A stretch of DNA of 64,000 bases from NCBI GenBank assembly GCA_034117325.1, contig JAXEPX010000007.1, forward strand, positions 1 to 64,000, written 5' to 3'. Both the position numbers and the translations under genes were made by a program. Below are positions 42,067-50,174 of this stretch, one piece after another. The number at the start of each line of letters is the position of its first letter. Position 1 is the first letter of the stretch. Below the pieces are notes generated by a model that saw nothing but the letters and a program-made list of their open reading frames with translations, was not told where the DNA came from and searched no databases. Source of the stretch: Phascolarctobacterium_A sp034117325. Lineage in GTDB: Bacteria; Bacillota; Negativicutes; Acidaminococcales; Acidaminococcaceae.

Positions 42067-42777
42067 ATGAAAAAAATTTTAATCGCTGATGATAATAAGC
42101 AGATTACAATGATTCTTTCGAGCTATGTAAAAAAAGAGGGCTATGAGCCTGTGGTAGCGCTGGATGGTCAGGAGGCACTGGATAAATTTAATGCTCTGGC
42201 GCCGGAAATCGTCATGGTGCTGCTCGATGTAATGATGCCTAAGGTGGATGGCTTCGAGGTGTGCAGTCGTCTGCGCCAGACCTCTATGGTTCCGATTATC
42301 ATGATCACGGCGCGCGGTGAGGACTACGACCGTATTATGGGCCTCGATATCGGGGCGGACGACTATGTGGTGAAGCCCTTTAGCGCAAGTGAGGTGATGG
42401 CTCGCGTGCGTGCGGTGCTGCGCCGTCTGCAGGTGCAGGAGCCTAGTGCAGCGAGTGCGGAGAATTCTAAAAATACCTTTCGCTATGATAATCTTTTCAT
42501 TAATCTTGATAAATACGAGGTGGAGATTGCGGGCGAAGATGTGCCGCTGACGAAAAAGGAGATTGAACTTCTGTGGACCTTAGCTAAAAATCAGACGAAG
42601 GCCTTCAGCCGCGATAATCTTTTAGATAGTATTTGGGGCTATGATTATTTTGGCGACAGTCGCACAGTGGACTCACATATTAAGCGTTTGCGCGCGAAAC
42701 TCGATAAATATGAGCATGCAAATTGGGAAATCAAGACAATTTGGGGCGTTGGCTATCGATTTGAGGGCAAGGCCTAA
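42067..42777 (+). CDS. OmpR-family response regulator
   Basis: A 236-residue regulator: a receiver domain with the acidic pair in IADDN, the phospho-acceptor D54 in LLDVMMPKVDG, and KPF later; then a winged-helix OmpR/PhoB DNA-binding domain with LTKKEIELLWTLAKNQ and SRTVDSHIKRLRAKL. Start: the ATG at 42067 after GCGAGGTGA; a frame opening at 42049 adds six residues without a better ribosome site. It is 16 bases before the kinase gene. The divergent Spy-like gene is a likely target. Confidence 0.9.
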   Translation: MKKILIADDNKQITMILSSYVKKEGYEPVVALDGQEALDKFNALAPEIVMVLLDVMMPKVDGFEVCSRLRQTSMVPIIMITARGEDYDRIMGLDIGADDYVVKPFSASEVMARVRAVLRRLQVQEPSAASAENSKNTFRYDNLFINLDKYEVEIAGEDVPLTKKEIELLWTLAKNQTKAFSRDNLLDSIWGYDYFGDSRTVDSHIKRLRAKLDKYEHANWEIKTIWGVGYRFEGKA

Positions 42778-42793
42778 ATGCAAGAGGTAGATT

Positions 42794-44329
42794 ATGAAAA
42801 ATAAAATCGCATTGAAGCTGATGCTGTATTTTACGAGCCTGCTTGTGGTTTTTGGCATTATTATCGGCGGTGTGTTCTACCAATTTTTTAAGGAGCACAC
42901 TGTTGAATTAAAGAAGAAGGCCATGATGGCGCAGGCTAGACGCATTGCAGCGACGATTAGCACTAATTTGCCCATTTTGGAGCGCAACCATGGCGAGGGC
43001 TTTGCGAAAAGTAATTTTATCAATTTTATCGATAATCTGAATCAGGAAATCGTCTGGGTTGTGGATAGCGAGCGCAATCTGAATGTGAATAAGGAGCGTC
43101 TGCAGCGTCGTGGTAAGCAGCGTATGCAGGAGCATCATGGTGATGGCGCTGTGGCGCGGATGCCACAGCAAAGTCCGCCCAAGAATCCGAAGGACGCATA
43201 TACTAAGCTGCCAGAGCATATTCGCGAGGATGTTGAGAAGTGCTTTACCAAGGGAGAAAGATTTGCTGTTGAGGATTATAACCCTTGGCTGGGTGGCATA
43301 ATGCTGACTGTAGGCGAGCCTGTTTACGATACAGATGGCAAGGTGAAGGCCGTGGTCATCATGCATTCGCCAGTGCAGGGGCTGCGTGACGCCGTTTGGG
43401 ATGGGCTAAAGATACTGTGGATTAGCCTTTTAGTAGCGCTTGTTTTGGGCCTCGTTTTGAGTATTATCTTTAGCTGGCGTTTTACGAAGCCGTTGAATAC
43501 AATGAAGGATAATGCGGAACGGCTGGCGGAGCGCGATTATGGGGTGCGCAATGAGCTCAAGCAGGAAGACGAGGTTGGTGAGCTGGCGCGTACGTTGGAC
43601 GTTCTGGCCGAGCGTCTCGAGCTGGCAGACGCCGAGAGCCAGAAGCTGGAGAAACTGCGCCGTGAGTTCATCGCGAATATTTCCCACGAGCTGCGCACGC
43701 CGGTGACGGTTATTCGTGGTAGTCTCGAGGCATTGCGCGATGGCGTGGTCACGGAAAAAGAGGATGTGGAGGAATTCCACGAGCAGATGTACAAGGAAAG
43801 TCTCTTTTTGCAGCGGCTGATTAATGATTTGCTAGACCTGTCGCGTTTGCAGAATACGGATTTCCCAATTGAGAAGGCGCCCTTGAATCTGTGTGATGTG
43901 GTGCAGGATGCCGTGCGCGGCTCGCGCCGTATGGGCCTTGAAAAGCAGCTGGAAATTAAGTCCGAGCTGGATAAGGAGGTCTATATGCTGAATGGTGACT
44001 ATGGACGCTTGCGCCAGATGCTGATGATTTTCCTGCATAATAGTATTAAGTTTTCGCCGGAGAAGAGTAGCATTGAGGTGCAGCTCAGTGGTAATAAGCT
44101 TATGCTGATTGACCATGGCTGTGGTATGAAGGCAGAGGATGTGCCGCATGCTTTCGACAGATTTTATAAGGCTCGCAATGAACAGAATAAGAGTGGCAGT
44201 GGCCTGGGGCTTGCAATTGCGAAGCAGATTGCGCTGCGTCACGAGATGGAGCTGGAGCTAGCGAGTGAAGAAGGCGTGGGCACGACTATTACGGTGCTGC
44301 TACCCGAGGCACTTATTATTAAGGAGTAA
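42794..44329 (+). CDS. Membrane sensor histidine kinase
   Basis: A 511-residue kinase. TM1 lies at about 8-30; a sensor domain of about 170 residues outside the membrane contains a charged, His/Met/Pro-rich stretch; TM2 lies at about 202-226, then HAMP (FTKPLNTMKDNAERLAERDYG). The HisKA dimerisation box holds H298 in ISHELRTPVTV, and the ATPase domain shows FLHNSIKFSPEK, IDHGCGMKAEDVPHAFDRFY and GSGLGLAIAK. The Met/His-rich part of the sensor may sense metals or misfolded proteins; this is conjecture. It is co-transcribed with the response regulator. Confidence 0.9.
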   Translation: MKNKIALKLMLYFTSLLVVFGIIIGGVFYQFFKEHTVELKKKAMMAQARRIAATISTNLPILERNHGEGFAKSNFINFIDNLNQEIVWVVDSERNLNVNKERLQRRGKQRMQEHHGDGAVARMPQQSPPKNPKDAYTKLPEHIREDVEKCFTKGERFAVEDYNPWLGGIMLTVGEPVYDTDGKVKAVVIMHSPVQGLRDAVWDGLKILWISLLVALVLGLVLSIIFSWRFTKPLNTMKDNAERLAERDYGVRNELKQEDEVGELARTLDVLAERLELADAESQKLEKLRREFIANISHELRTPVTVIRGSLEALRDGVVTEKEDVEEFHEQMYKESLFLQRLINDLLDLSRLQNTDFPIEKAPLNLCDVVQDAVRGSRRMGLEKQLEIKSELDKEVYMLNGDYGRLRQMLMIFLHNSIKFSPEKSSIEVQLSGNKLMLIDHGCGMKAEDVPHAFDRFYKARNEQNKSGSGLGLAIAKQIALRHEMELELASEEGVGTTITVLLPEALIIKE

Positions 44330-44333
44330 AGAG

Positions 44334-45158
44334 ATGGAGCAGAAGATAAAGGCAGAAATAAAATATGGTTGCGCGGGCCTCGTGGCTGTCATTAGCGGTG
44401 GCACGTCGGGCATTGGTCTTAGTGCGGCGGCAAAGCTAGCGGCCGAGGGGGCGCAGGTGTACATCCTGGGGCGTAATGCGAAGCGGGGAGCAGCAGCCTG
44501 TGCCGAGCTGGAGCGGGCTGTAGCTGCAGGGGGCAGCGTGCACTTTATTCCCTGTGATGTTACGAGTAGTGGTTCTTGTAAGGCAGCAGTGGCACAAATA
44601 GGTGCACTGGAGCGTGAGCGTATGGGAAAAGCGCAGCCGTATGCTTCTTGGCAGATCGATATCCTCGTCAATAGCGCAGGCGTTTATGCTGAGGAACGCC
44701 TAGAAAATATGACGGAGGAGAGCTATGCGCAAATCATGGATACGAATGTCAAGGGAACGCTGCTCTTGACGCAGGCTTGCCTGCCGCAGATGTACGGAGG
44801 GGGCAGTATCGTGAATATTGCTTCGGATGCAGGCGTTAGTGGCAATTATGGTTGCGTGGTTTACTGTGCGTCTAAAGGTGCGATTGTTTCGCTGACGCGT
44901 GCGCTGGCCCTCGATTTAGCACCGAGCATTCGCGTGAACTGTGTGTGTCCGGCGGATGTGGATACGCCGCTGCTCGCTCGCCAGCTAGTAGATGCAAATG
45001 ATGGCTACACGCTGGCAGATATGGAGCAAAGCTATCCCTTGGGGCGTATTGCGAAGGCGGAGGAGATTGCGCATGTGATTTGCAGTCTTGCTTCACCGGC
45101 CAATAGCTTTATGACAGGCAGCATTGTAGTTGTGGACGGTGGACTGACGGCTGGCTGA
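44334..45158 (+). CDS. SDR-family oxidoreductase
   Basis: A 274-residue short-chain dehydrogenase. The cofactor motif is SGGTSGIGLSAAAKLA; NSAG, the catalytic Ser region (VNIASDAGVSG), Tyr-x-x-x-Lys in YCASKGAIVSLTRAL, and the C-terminal GSIVVVDGGL are present. It should reduce or oxidise a small alcohol/ketone with NAD(P)H; the substrate is unknown. Start: the ATG at 44334, with the ribosome site AAGGAG inside the end of the kinase gene, so it is probably part of the same transcript. The frame from 44265 is rejected as overlapping the kinase. Confidence 0.85.
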   Translation: MEQKIKAEIKYGCAGLVAVISGGTSGIGLSAAAKLAAEGAQVYILGRNAKRGAAACAELERAVAAGGSVHFIPCDVTSSGSCKAAVAQIGALERERMGKAQPYASWQIDILVNSAGVYAEERLENMTEESYAQIMDTNVKGTLLLTQACLPQMYGGGSIVNIASDAGVSGNYGCVVYCASKGAIVSLTRALALDLAPSIRVNCVCPADVDTPLLARQLVDANDGYTLADMEQSYPLGRIAKAEEIAHVICSLASPANSFMTGSIVVVDGGLTAG

Positions 45159-45284
45159 GAAGAGAATAGTGCACAGTCTATAGTTATCAGCTTTAAACAA
45201 TAATTGCTGATTAGTGTTTTGCAACTAATATTTTATAGTTAATGATTGACGACTAGTGGCCGTTGATGGTTAATAGGTAAAAAG

Positions 45285-45320
45285 AAATCCCCAGAGTCAG
45301 TAATGGCTCTGGGGATTTAA
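45285..45320. terminator. Bidirectional terminator after the SDR gene
   Basis: AAATCCCCAGAG (45285-45296) pairs perfectly with CTCTGGGGATTT (45307-45318). Confidence 0.8.
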
Positions 45321-45324
45321 TCTT

Positions 45325-45408
45325 GTAAAGCTATTGCAAGACTCCCCTTTAAAGGGGAGCTGTCAGACGCGAAGCGGATGACTGAGAGGTTTCGTAAAGC
45401 TATTGCAA
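45325..45408. repeat. CTCCCCTTT-type repeat bounded by a 15-bp direct repeat
   Basis: GTAAAGCTATTGCAA occurs at 45325-45339 and again at 45394-45408. Between them is a 54-bp unit with the palindrome CTCCCCTTTAAAGGGGAG and the hairpin-like GACGCGAAGCGGATGACTGA. The unit is related to the arms at 32369-32510. Confidence 0.7.
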
Positions 45409-45417
45409 CGCTTCTAT

Positions 45418-46056
45418 TTATTTCGCAAGCTCAGCAGCGCACTCAATGAATTTTACGCCGGCAGTAGCCATTTCTTCCATGGCAGTGGCGATGGTTTCGG
45501 GAGCAATGCCGCGGCAGGCAGCCTTGTTTAAGATGACATCGAAGCCAGCAGCCTTGAGCTGCAGTACGGTGTTTTTTACGCAGTAATCGGTAGCGAGACC
45601 GCCGCAGATAACGGTGGTGATGCCGTGGCAGCGCAGGTATTCGATGGCACCGGTGGAGAGGGTATTCTTCAGGTCGTGGTAGCAGGCTCCATAAGGGTGT
45701 TTATCGATTTCGATGCCTTTGTAGATTTGAAAATCGTAGGCAGCGGGGTCAAGACCGGGGATGAAGTCAAAGCCTTTAGTGCCGATGATGGCATGCGCGG
45801 GCCAGCGGATGTCGAGGTCGGGATGGCCTTCAATCGGGGTAAGGGGAGCGTGCTCGGCGTCGCTCAGCCACAGGGCTTGCATAGTGTGTGCGTCGCGGGA
45901 GCCGAGGCGCAGGCTTGCGTATTTGGCTTGGGCGTTGAGTTCGTCTGCGATTTGGTCGCCCTCGGCTACGGGAAGCTCATCGGGGCAGAGCGGGGTGAAG
46001 GTGTTTTGGGCATCGATGTCGAAGGAAGCAATGTATTTTTTATCGGGTAGGTTCAT
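45418..46056 (-). CDS. pncA: Nicotinamidase / isochorismatase-family hydrolase
   Basis: A 212-residue isochorismatase-fold protein. The catalytic triad of nicotinamidase can be placed: Asp in FDIDAQNTF, Lys in IGTKGFDF, and Cys in GGLATDYCVKNT. The metal-binding D-x-H pattern appears as SRDAHT. It probably deamidates nicotinamide to nicotinate for NAD salvage. Start: ATG with AAGGTCACC (weak) upstream. It is convergent with the SDR gene and stands alone. Confidence 0.82.
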   Translation of the reverse strand: MNLPDKKYIASFDIDAQNTFTPLCPDELPVAEGDQIADELNAQAKYASLRLGSRDAHTMQALWLSDAEHAPLTPIEGHPDLDIRWPAHAIIGTKGFDFIPGLDPAAYDFQIYKGIEIDKHPYGACYHDLKNTLSTGAIEYLRCHGITTVICGGLATDYCVKNTVLQLKAAGFDVILNKAACRGIAPETIATAMEEMATAGVKFIECAAELAK

Positions 46057-46287
46057 AAGGGTGACCTTCTTTCTTTTATGGTTTGTTTTGTAATTAGTGC
46101 TATTATAGTATAAATGAGGGCGTATGGCAAGGATGGGGAAGTTAATTACTCTCGAGATATTATAATTTGCTCAATAAACTAGAAGACAAAAATAGGATTT
46201 TATAATATAATAAAGAGTTAGAACGGCGCTTTGTGCGCTTAGTTAGCTTTAAATTTGTTTTATTACATAAGATTGTAGGTGACAATT

Positions 46288-47184
46288 ATGTCCGTAATCT
46301 TTTATTTCAGTGGCACGGGTAACTCTCTCGACGTGGCAAAGCAACTGGGCTCTGCGCTCAAGGAGTGTCGTTTGGAGCCGATGAGTGCATATTTACAGCA
46401 CCCTTATCCCGTGGAGGATGAGGTAGTGGGGCTGGTGTGCCCTGTGTATTGCTTTACTCTGCCTCCGTTGGTGCAGGACTTTATTAAAAAGCTTGATTGT
46501 GTACAAGAGAAGGTTAGCCTGGCTTTGCAAAAGCCTGTTGCACAGGATGCTTCTGCGTTAGAAGGCAAGGCTGTAGCTCAGGAAGCCTCTATAAGCGAAG
46601 GCTCTTATCTAAAGGCTCAGAGCTTACCGCATTATACCTTCGGCGTTGTGACTATGGGTGGCAATCAGGGGCGTGCACTGAAGTGCATGCAGGAGCTGCT
46701 CGCTGCGCGTGACATCACGCTGGACTATGCAGCAGCGCTGATGATGCCCGATAATATTTTTAATACGCCCGAGCTGAAGGCTGCCGAAATGCTCACCGCT
46801 GCTGATCAGCGCCTTGTTAATCTGCAGGAGGCTGTGCATGCGCGTAGGCAGGACGTGAGCCAATGCCAGGAGAACTATCTCTGGAAATACATGGGCGTCT
46901 CTGGCTGCTGGTGGTATCTCAGAAATTGGTTGCACGTGGGCGAATTCACTATCGATTACGATGCTTGCGTCGGCTGTGGTCAGTGTGCGAAAATTTGCCC
47001 CGTGGGCAATATTACCATGGTTAATGGGCGGCCGAGCTTCGGCAAGGAGTGTGCCGTGTGCCTAGGCTGCGTGCATTGGTGTCCGCAGCATGCGCTGCAA
47101 ATGGGCAAGGTCAATAAGCTGGGTAGCAAGCGTTATGTGAATCCTAATATTAAAATCCAGGAAATGTTTAAGCCGGAAAAATAA
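46288..47184 (+). CDS. EFR1-type protein: flavodoxin domain plus two 4Fe-4S clusters
   Basis: A 298-residue protein. The N-terminus has a flavodoxin FMN loop, IFYFSGTGNSLDVAKQL, and CPVYCFTLPPLVQDFI. The C-terminus has two ferredoxin motifs, CVGCGQCAKICPVG and CAVCLGCVHWCPQ. A Lys/Ala-rich insert of about 40 residues at about 75-115 is poorly conserved. EFR1 proteins shuttle electrons, but the physiological partner is unknown. Start: ATG at 46288 after AGGTGAC. The first FAD oxidase starts 44 bases downstream, so it may supply or accept their electrons. Confidence 0.8.
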   Translation: MSVIFYFSGTGNSLDVAKQLGSALKECRLEPMSAYLQHPYPVEDEVVGLVCPVYCFTLPPLVQDFIKKLDCVQEKVSLALQKPVAQDASALEGKAVAQEASISEGSYLKAQSLPHYTFGVVTMGGNQGRALKCMQELLAARDITLDYAAALMMPDNIFNTPELKAAEMLTAADQRLVNLQEAVHARRQDVSQCQENYLWKYMGVSGCWWYLRNWLHVGEFTIDYDACVGCGQCAKICPVGNITMVNGRPSFGKECAVCLGCVHWCPQHALQMGKVNKLGSKRYVNPNIKIQEMFKPEK

Positions 47185-47228
47185 AATTTACCTTAATATA
47201 AAAATTGCCTAAATTAGGAGGGGAAATT

Positions 47229-48635
47229 ATGACAAAATATAATCCTGTAAGTCCTGAATTTCTAGATGAGGTGCGCACCATTATCGGCGCGGAGAATGTT
47301 TTCACCGATCCTGAGAAGCTGGACATGTATAAAACTGACGAGGAGTATGATCCGCGTCGCTTCCGTGTGCCGGAGGCTGTAGTGCGCCCGGGTACGCCGG
47401 AGGAAATCGCTGCGATTGTGAAGCTGTGCAATAAGTACATGGTGCCCATCACTGTACGCAGTGGCGGTACGAGCCTGGCTGATGGTGCCATCGCTGTCTG
47501 CGGCGGCATTATCCTCCTGATGGAGCGTCTAAATAAGGTAATTGAGATGAATACCGAGGGCATGTACATCATTGCTGAAGCAGGTGTGCGTACAGTGGAC
47601 ATTCAAAAAATGGCTAATGAAGCAGGCTTCCTCTATGCGGGCGACCCCTGCAGTGCTGAGTCCTGCATGATTGGCGCGAATCTGGCGACGAATGCGGGTG
47701 GCAATAAGGCAGTGCGCTATGGCGTAACCCGTAACCAGGTTTATGGCCTCGAGATGGTTACTCCAGAGGGCGAAATCGTCGAGGTAGGCGCACGCCTGAA
47801 AAAATGCTCCACTGGCTATTGCATGGAGCAGCTCGTGATGGGCAGCGAGGGCACGCTGGGCATTATTACGAAGGTTACCCTGAAGCTGCAGCCCATGCCT
47901 CCGTATCGCTTTGACGTGCTGGCAGTTTTCGAGGACCCGCATATGGCACTGAGCCTTGTGGCGAAAATTAATAAGGCTGGTATTAATCCCACCAGCATCG
48001 AGTACATGGATAATTCCTATGTGCGCGCAACGGCTGACTATATCGAGTTCAAGGGTGCGCCGCATTATGAAACTGGTATTTATGTCATCGTTACGGTTGA
48101 GACCTTCACTGAGGAAGAGCTTGACACGAAGATGGAGCAGCTGAGCGATCTGTGCGAGGAAGCAGGTGCTGTGGATGTGCTCGAGGCAGATGACCGCATC
48201 TGGTCCATGCGCCGCAATTGTCAGGAGTCCATTAGCCTCGTGAGCAAGGTATCACTGACGGATGACGTCGTAGTTCCGGTTGATAAAATTGCAGCGACGA
48301 TTAAAGAGCTGATGCTGATCAGCGAAAAATATCCGTTCCCGATTCCTGTTAAGGTTAATGCGCATATTGGCGACGGTAACCTGCATCTGGTGCTGTGCAA
48401 ATGCGATATGACGGATGAGGATTGGGAAAAATATGTGCATGAGTTCCATGAGGAGGCTTATGCCTATGTTTATGCTCAAGGCGGTCGTTTGGCTGGCGAG
48501 CATGGTATCGGCGCGAAGAAGTTAACTTATATGGAAGAGTTTACGCCGGCTGGGGAGCTGGAGTTGATGAGAAAAATTAAGAGGGCTTGGGATCCTAACT
48601 TGATTCTCAATCCTGGCAAAATTTTTAATGCATAA
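47229..48635 (+). CDS. FAD-linked 2-hydroxyacid dehydrogenase (GlcD/LctD type), copy 1
   Basis: A 468-residue flavoprotein of the VAO/GlcD family. The FAD_binding_4 domain covers about 1-215 (ITVRSGGTSLADGAIAVCGG, EAGVRTVDIQKMANEAGFLY, ATNAGGNKAVRYGVTRNQV); the C-terminal oxidase domain includes the metal motif HIGDGNLHLV and GEHGIGAKK. It should oxidise D-lactate, glycolate or D-2-hydroxyglutarate. No GlcE/GlcF or EtfAB partner is adjacent, so electrons may go to the EFR1 protein or an unlinked ETF. Start: ATG at 47229 after TAGGAGGGG. Confidence 0.85.
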   Translation: MTKYNPVSPEFLDEVRTIIGAENVFTDPEKLDMYKTDEEYDPRRFRVPEAVVRPGTPEEIAAIVKLCNKYMVPITVRSGGTSLADGAIAVCGGIILLMERLNKVIEMNTEGMYIIAEAGVRTVDIQKMANEAGFLYAGDPCSAESCMIGANLATNAGGNKAVRYGVTRNQVYGLEMVTPEGEIVEVGARLKKCSTGYCMEQLVMGSEGTLGIITKVTLKLQPMPPYRFDVLAVFEDPHMALSLVAKINKAGINPTSIEYMDNSYVRATADYIEFKGAPHYETGIYVIVTVETFTEEELDTKMEQLSDLCEEAGAVDVLEADDRIWSMRRNCQESISLVSKVSLTDDVVVPVDKIAATIKELMLISEKYPFPIPVKVNAHIGDGNLHLVLCKCDMTDEDWEKYVHEFHEEAYAYVYAQGGRLAGEHGIGAKKLTYMEEFTPAGELELMRKIKRAWDPNLILNPGKIFNA

Positions 48636-48699
48636 GCGAGCGTCTGACGAGTATTTTAAGAAATAGATATAGTAAGATTTAGAAAGAGAGCAGAAGATA

Positions 48700-50100
48700 A
48701 TGTCCGTATATAATTCAGTGAATGCTGAGTTTATAAATGAGCTTTGTTCCGTTGTTGGCGACGCGTACGTCTACACGGATGCGGAGACGCTGGATAAATA
48801 TAAGACCGATGAGGAAACGGATGAGCGCTGCTTCCACCTGCCGGATGTAGTAATCGCCCCCGCGAGTGCGGAGGAAATTGCAGCTGTGATGAAGCTCTCC
48901 AATAAGTACCTCATCCCCGTAACCGTGCGCGGTGGTGGTAGTGGCATCGTGGATGGCGCCATCGCCGACCAAGGCGGCCTCATTATCCTGATGGAGCGCC
49001 TGAATAAAATCATCGAGCTGAATGCTGAGGGCATGTACCTTATCGCGCAGGCAGGTGTGCGCACTGTGGATATTCAAAAAATGGCTAATGAAGCCGGATT
49101 TCTGTACGCAGGTGACCCCTGCAGCGCTGAATCCTGTCAAATTGGCGGCAATCTGGCGACGAATGCGGGTGGCAATAAGGCAGTGCGCTATGGTGTAACG
49201 CGCAATCAAGTCTACTCTGTGCAAATCGTTACTCCTGAGGGCGAGATTGTGGACCTGGGTGCACCGCTGAAAAAGTGCAGCACTGGCTACTGCATGGAGC
49301 AGCTCGTTATTGGCAGTGAGGGTACACTGGGCATTATTACGCAGGTAACCTTGAAGCTACAGCCCCTGCCGCCCTACCGTCTCGATATGCTGGCTGTATT
49401 TACCGACCCAGTGGCAGCGATGAGTGTGGTGCCGAAGGTGGCGAAGGCGGGCATCAACCCGACGAGTATTGAGTACATGGATAACCCCAATGTGCGCACG
49501 ACGAGCCAATTTTTGGAATTCGAGGGTGCGCCACATAAGGAAGAGGGCATCTACGTTATCTTCACTATTGAAACCTTCACCGAAGACGAGCTTGATATGA
49601 AGATGGAGCAGCTCAATGATATTTGTGAGGAATGTGGTGCGATTGACGTACTGGAGGCCGATGACCGTATCTGGGCAATGCGCCGCAATTGCCTCGAGTC
49701 CGTGCGCCTTGTGAGCCTCGTATGCACGACGGACGACGTGGTGGTACCAGTGGACCAGATGAGCGAGACCGTGAAGCATATTATCGCTACAGTAGCGAAG
49801 TATCCCTTCCCCCTGCGCATTAATGCGCATATCGGCGACGGCAATCTGCATATCGTGCTGTGCAAGATGGACCTTACGGACGAGGAGTGGGAGGATAATC
49901 TTGCACGCTTCACGCAGGAAATCTACACCTATGTGTATGCGCATGGCGGGCGCCTTAGCGGAGAGCACGGCATTGGCGCGAAGAAGAGTCACTTCATGGA
50001 GCAGTTTACGCCGGTTGGGGAGTTGGAGTTAATGAAACGCATTAAGAGGGCTTGGGATCCGAATAATATACTCAACCCTGGGAAGGTAATACATATCTAA
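48700..50100 (+). CDS. FAD-linked 2-hydroxyacid dehydrogenase, copy 2
   Basis: A 466-residue close paralogue of copy 1; long stretches such as AGVRTVDIQKMANEAGFLYA and LKKCSTGYCMEQLV are identical. FAD and metal motifs (RGGGSGIVDGAIA, HIGDGNLHIVLC, GEHGIGAKK) are intact. The gap of 64 bases after copy 1 has its own ribosome site (AGAGAGCAGAAG) and no terminator, so they are probably co-transcribed. Differences in the substrate-capping region suggest a different hydroxyacid or chain-length preference. Confidence 0.85.
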   Translation: MSVYNSVNAEFINELCSVVGDAYVYTDAETLDKYKTDEETDERCFHLPDVVIAPASAEEIAAVMKLSNKYLIPVTVRGGGSGIVDGAIADQGGLIILMERLNKIIELNAEGMYLIAQAGVRTVDIQKMANEAGFLYAGDPCSAESCQIGGNLATNAGGNKAVRYGVTRNQVYSVQIVTPEGEIVDLGAPLKKCSTGYCMEQLVIGSEGTLGIITQVTLKLQPLPPYRLDMLAVFTDPVAAMSVVPKVAKAGINPTSIEYMDNPNVRTTSQFLEFEGAPHKEEGIYVIFTIETFTEDELDMKMEQLNDICEECGAIDVLEADDRIWAMRRNCLESVRLVSLVCTTDDVVVPVDQMSETVKHIIATVAKYPFPLRINAHIGDGNLHIVLCKMDLTDEEWEDNLARFTQEIYTYVYAHGGRLSGEHGIGAKKSHFMEQFTPVGELELMKRIKRAWDPNNILNPGKVIHI

Positions 50101-50174
50101 TATAATATAATATAAATTTAAATAATAAAAATATAGTAGCAAAATGTAGTATGGAAAGGAAAAAGAAAAAAATT

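Noticed and set aside
42006..42089. Short frame (27 codons) overlapping the response-regulator start
   Set aside because: It has no ribosome site and overlaps the supported start at 42067.
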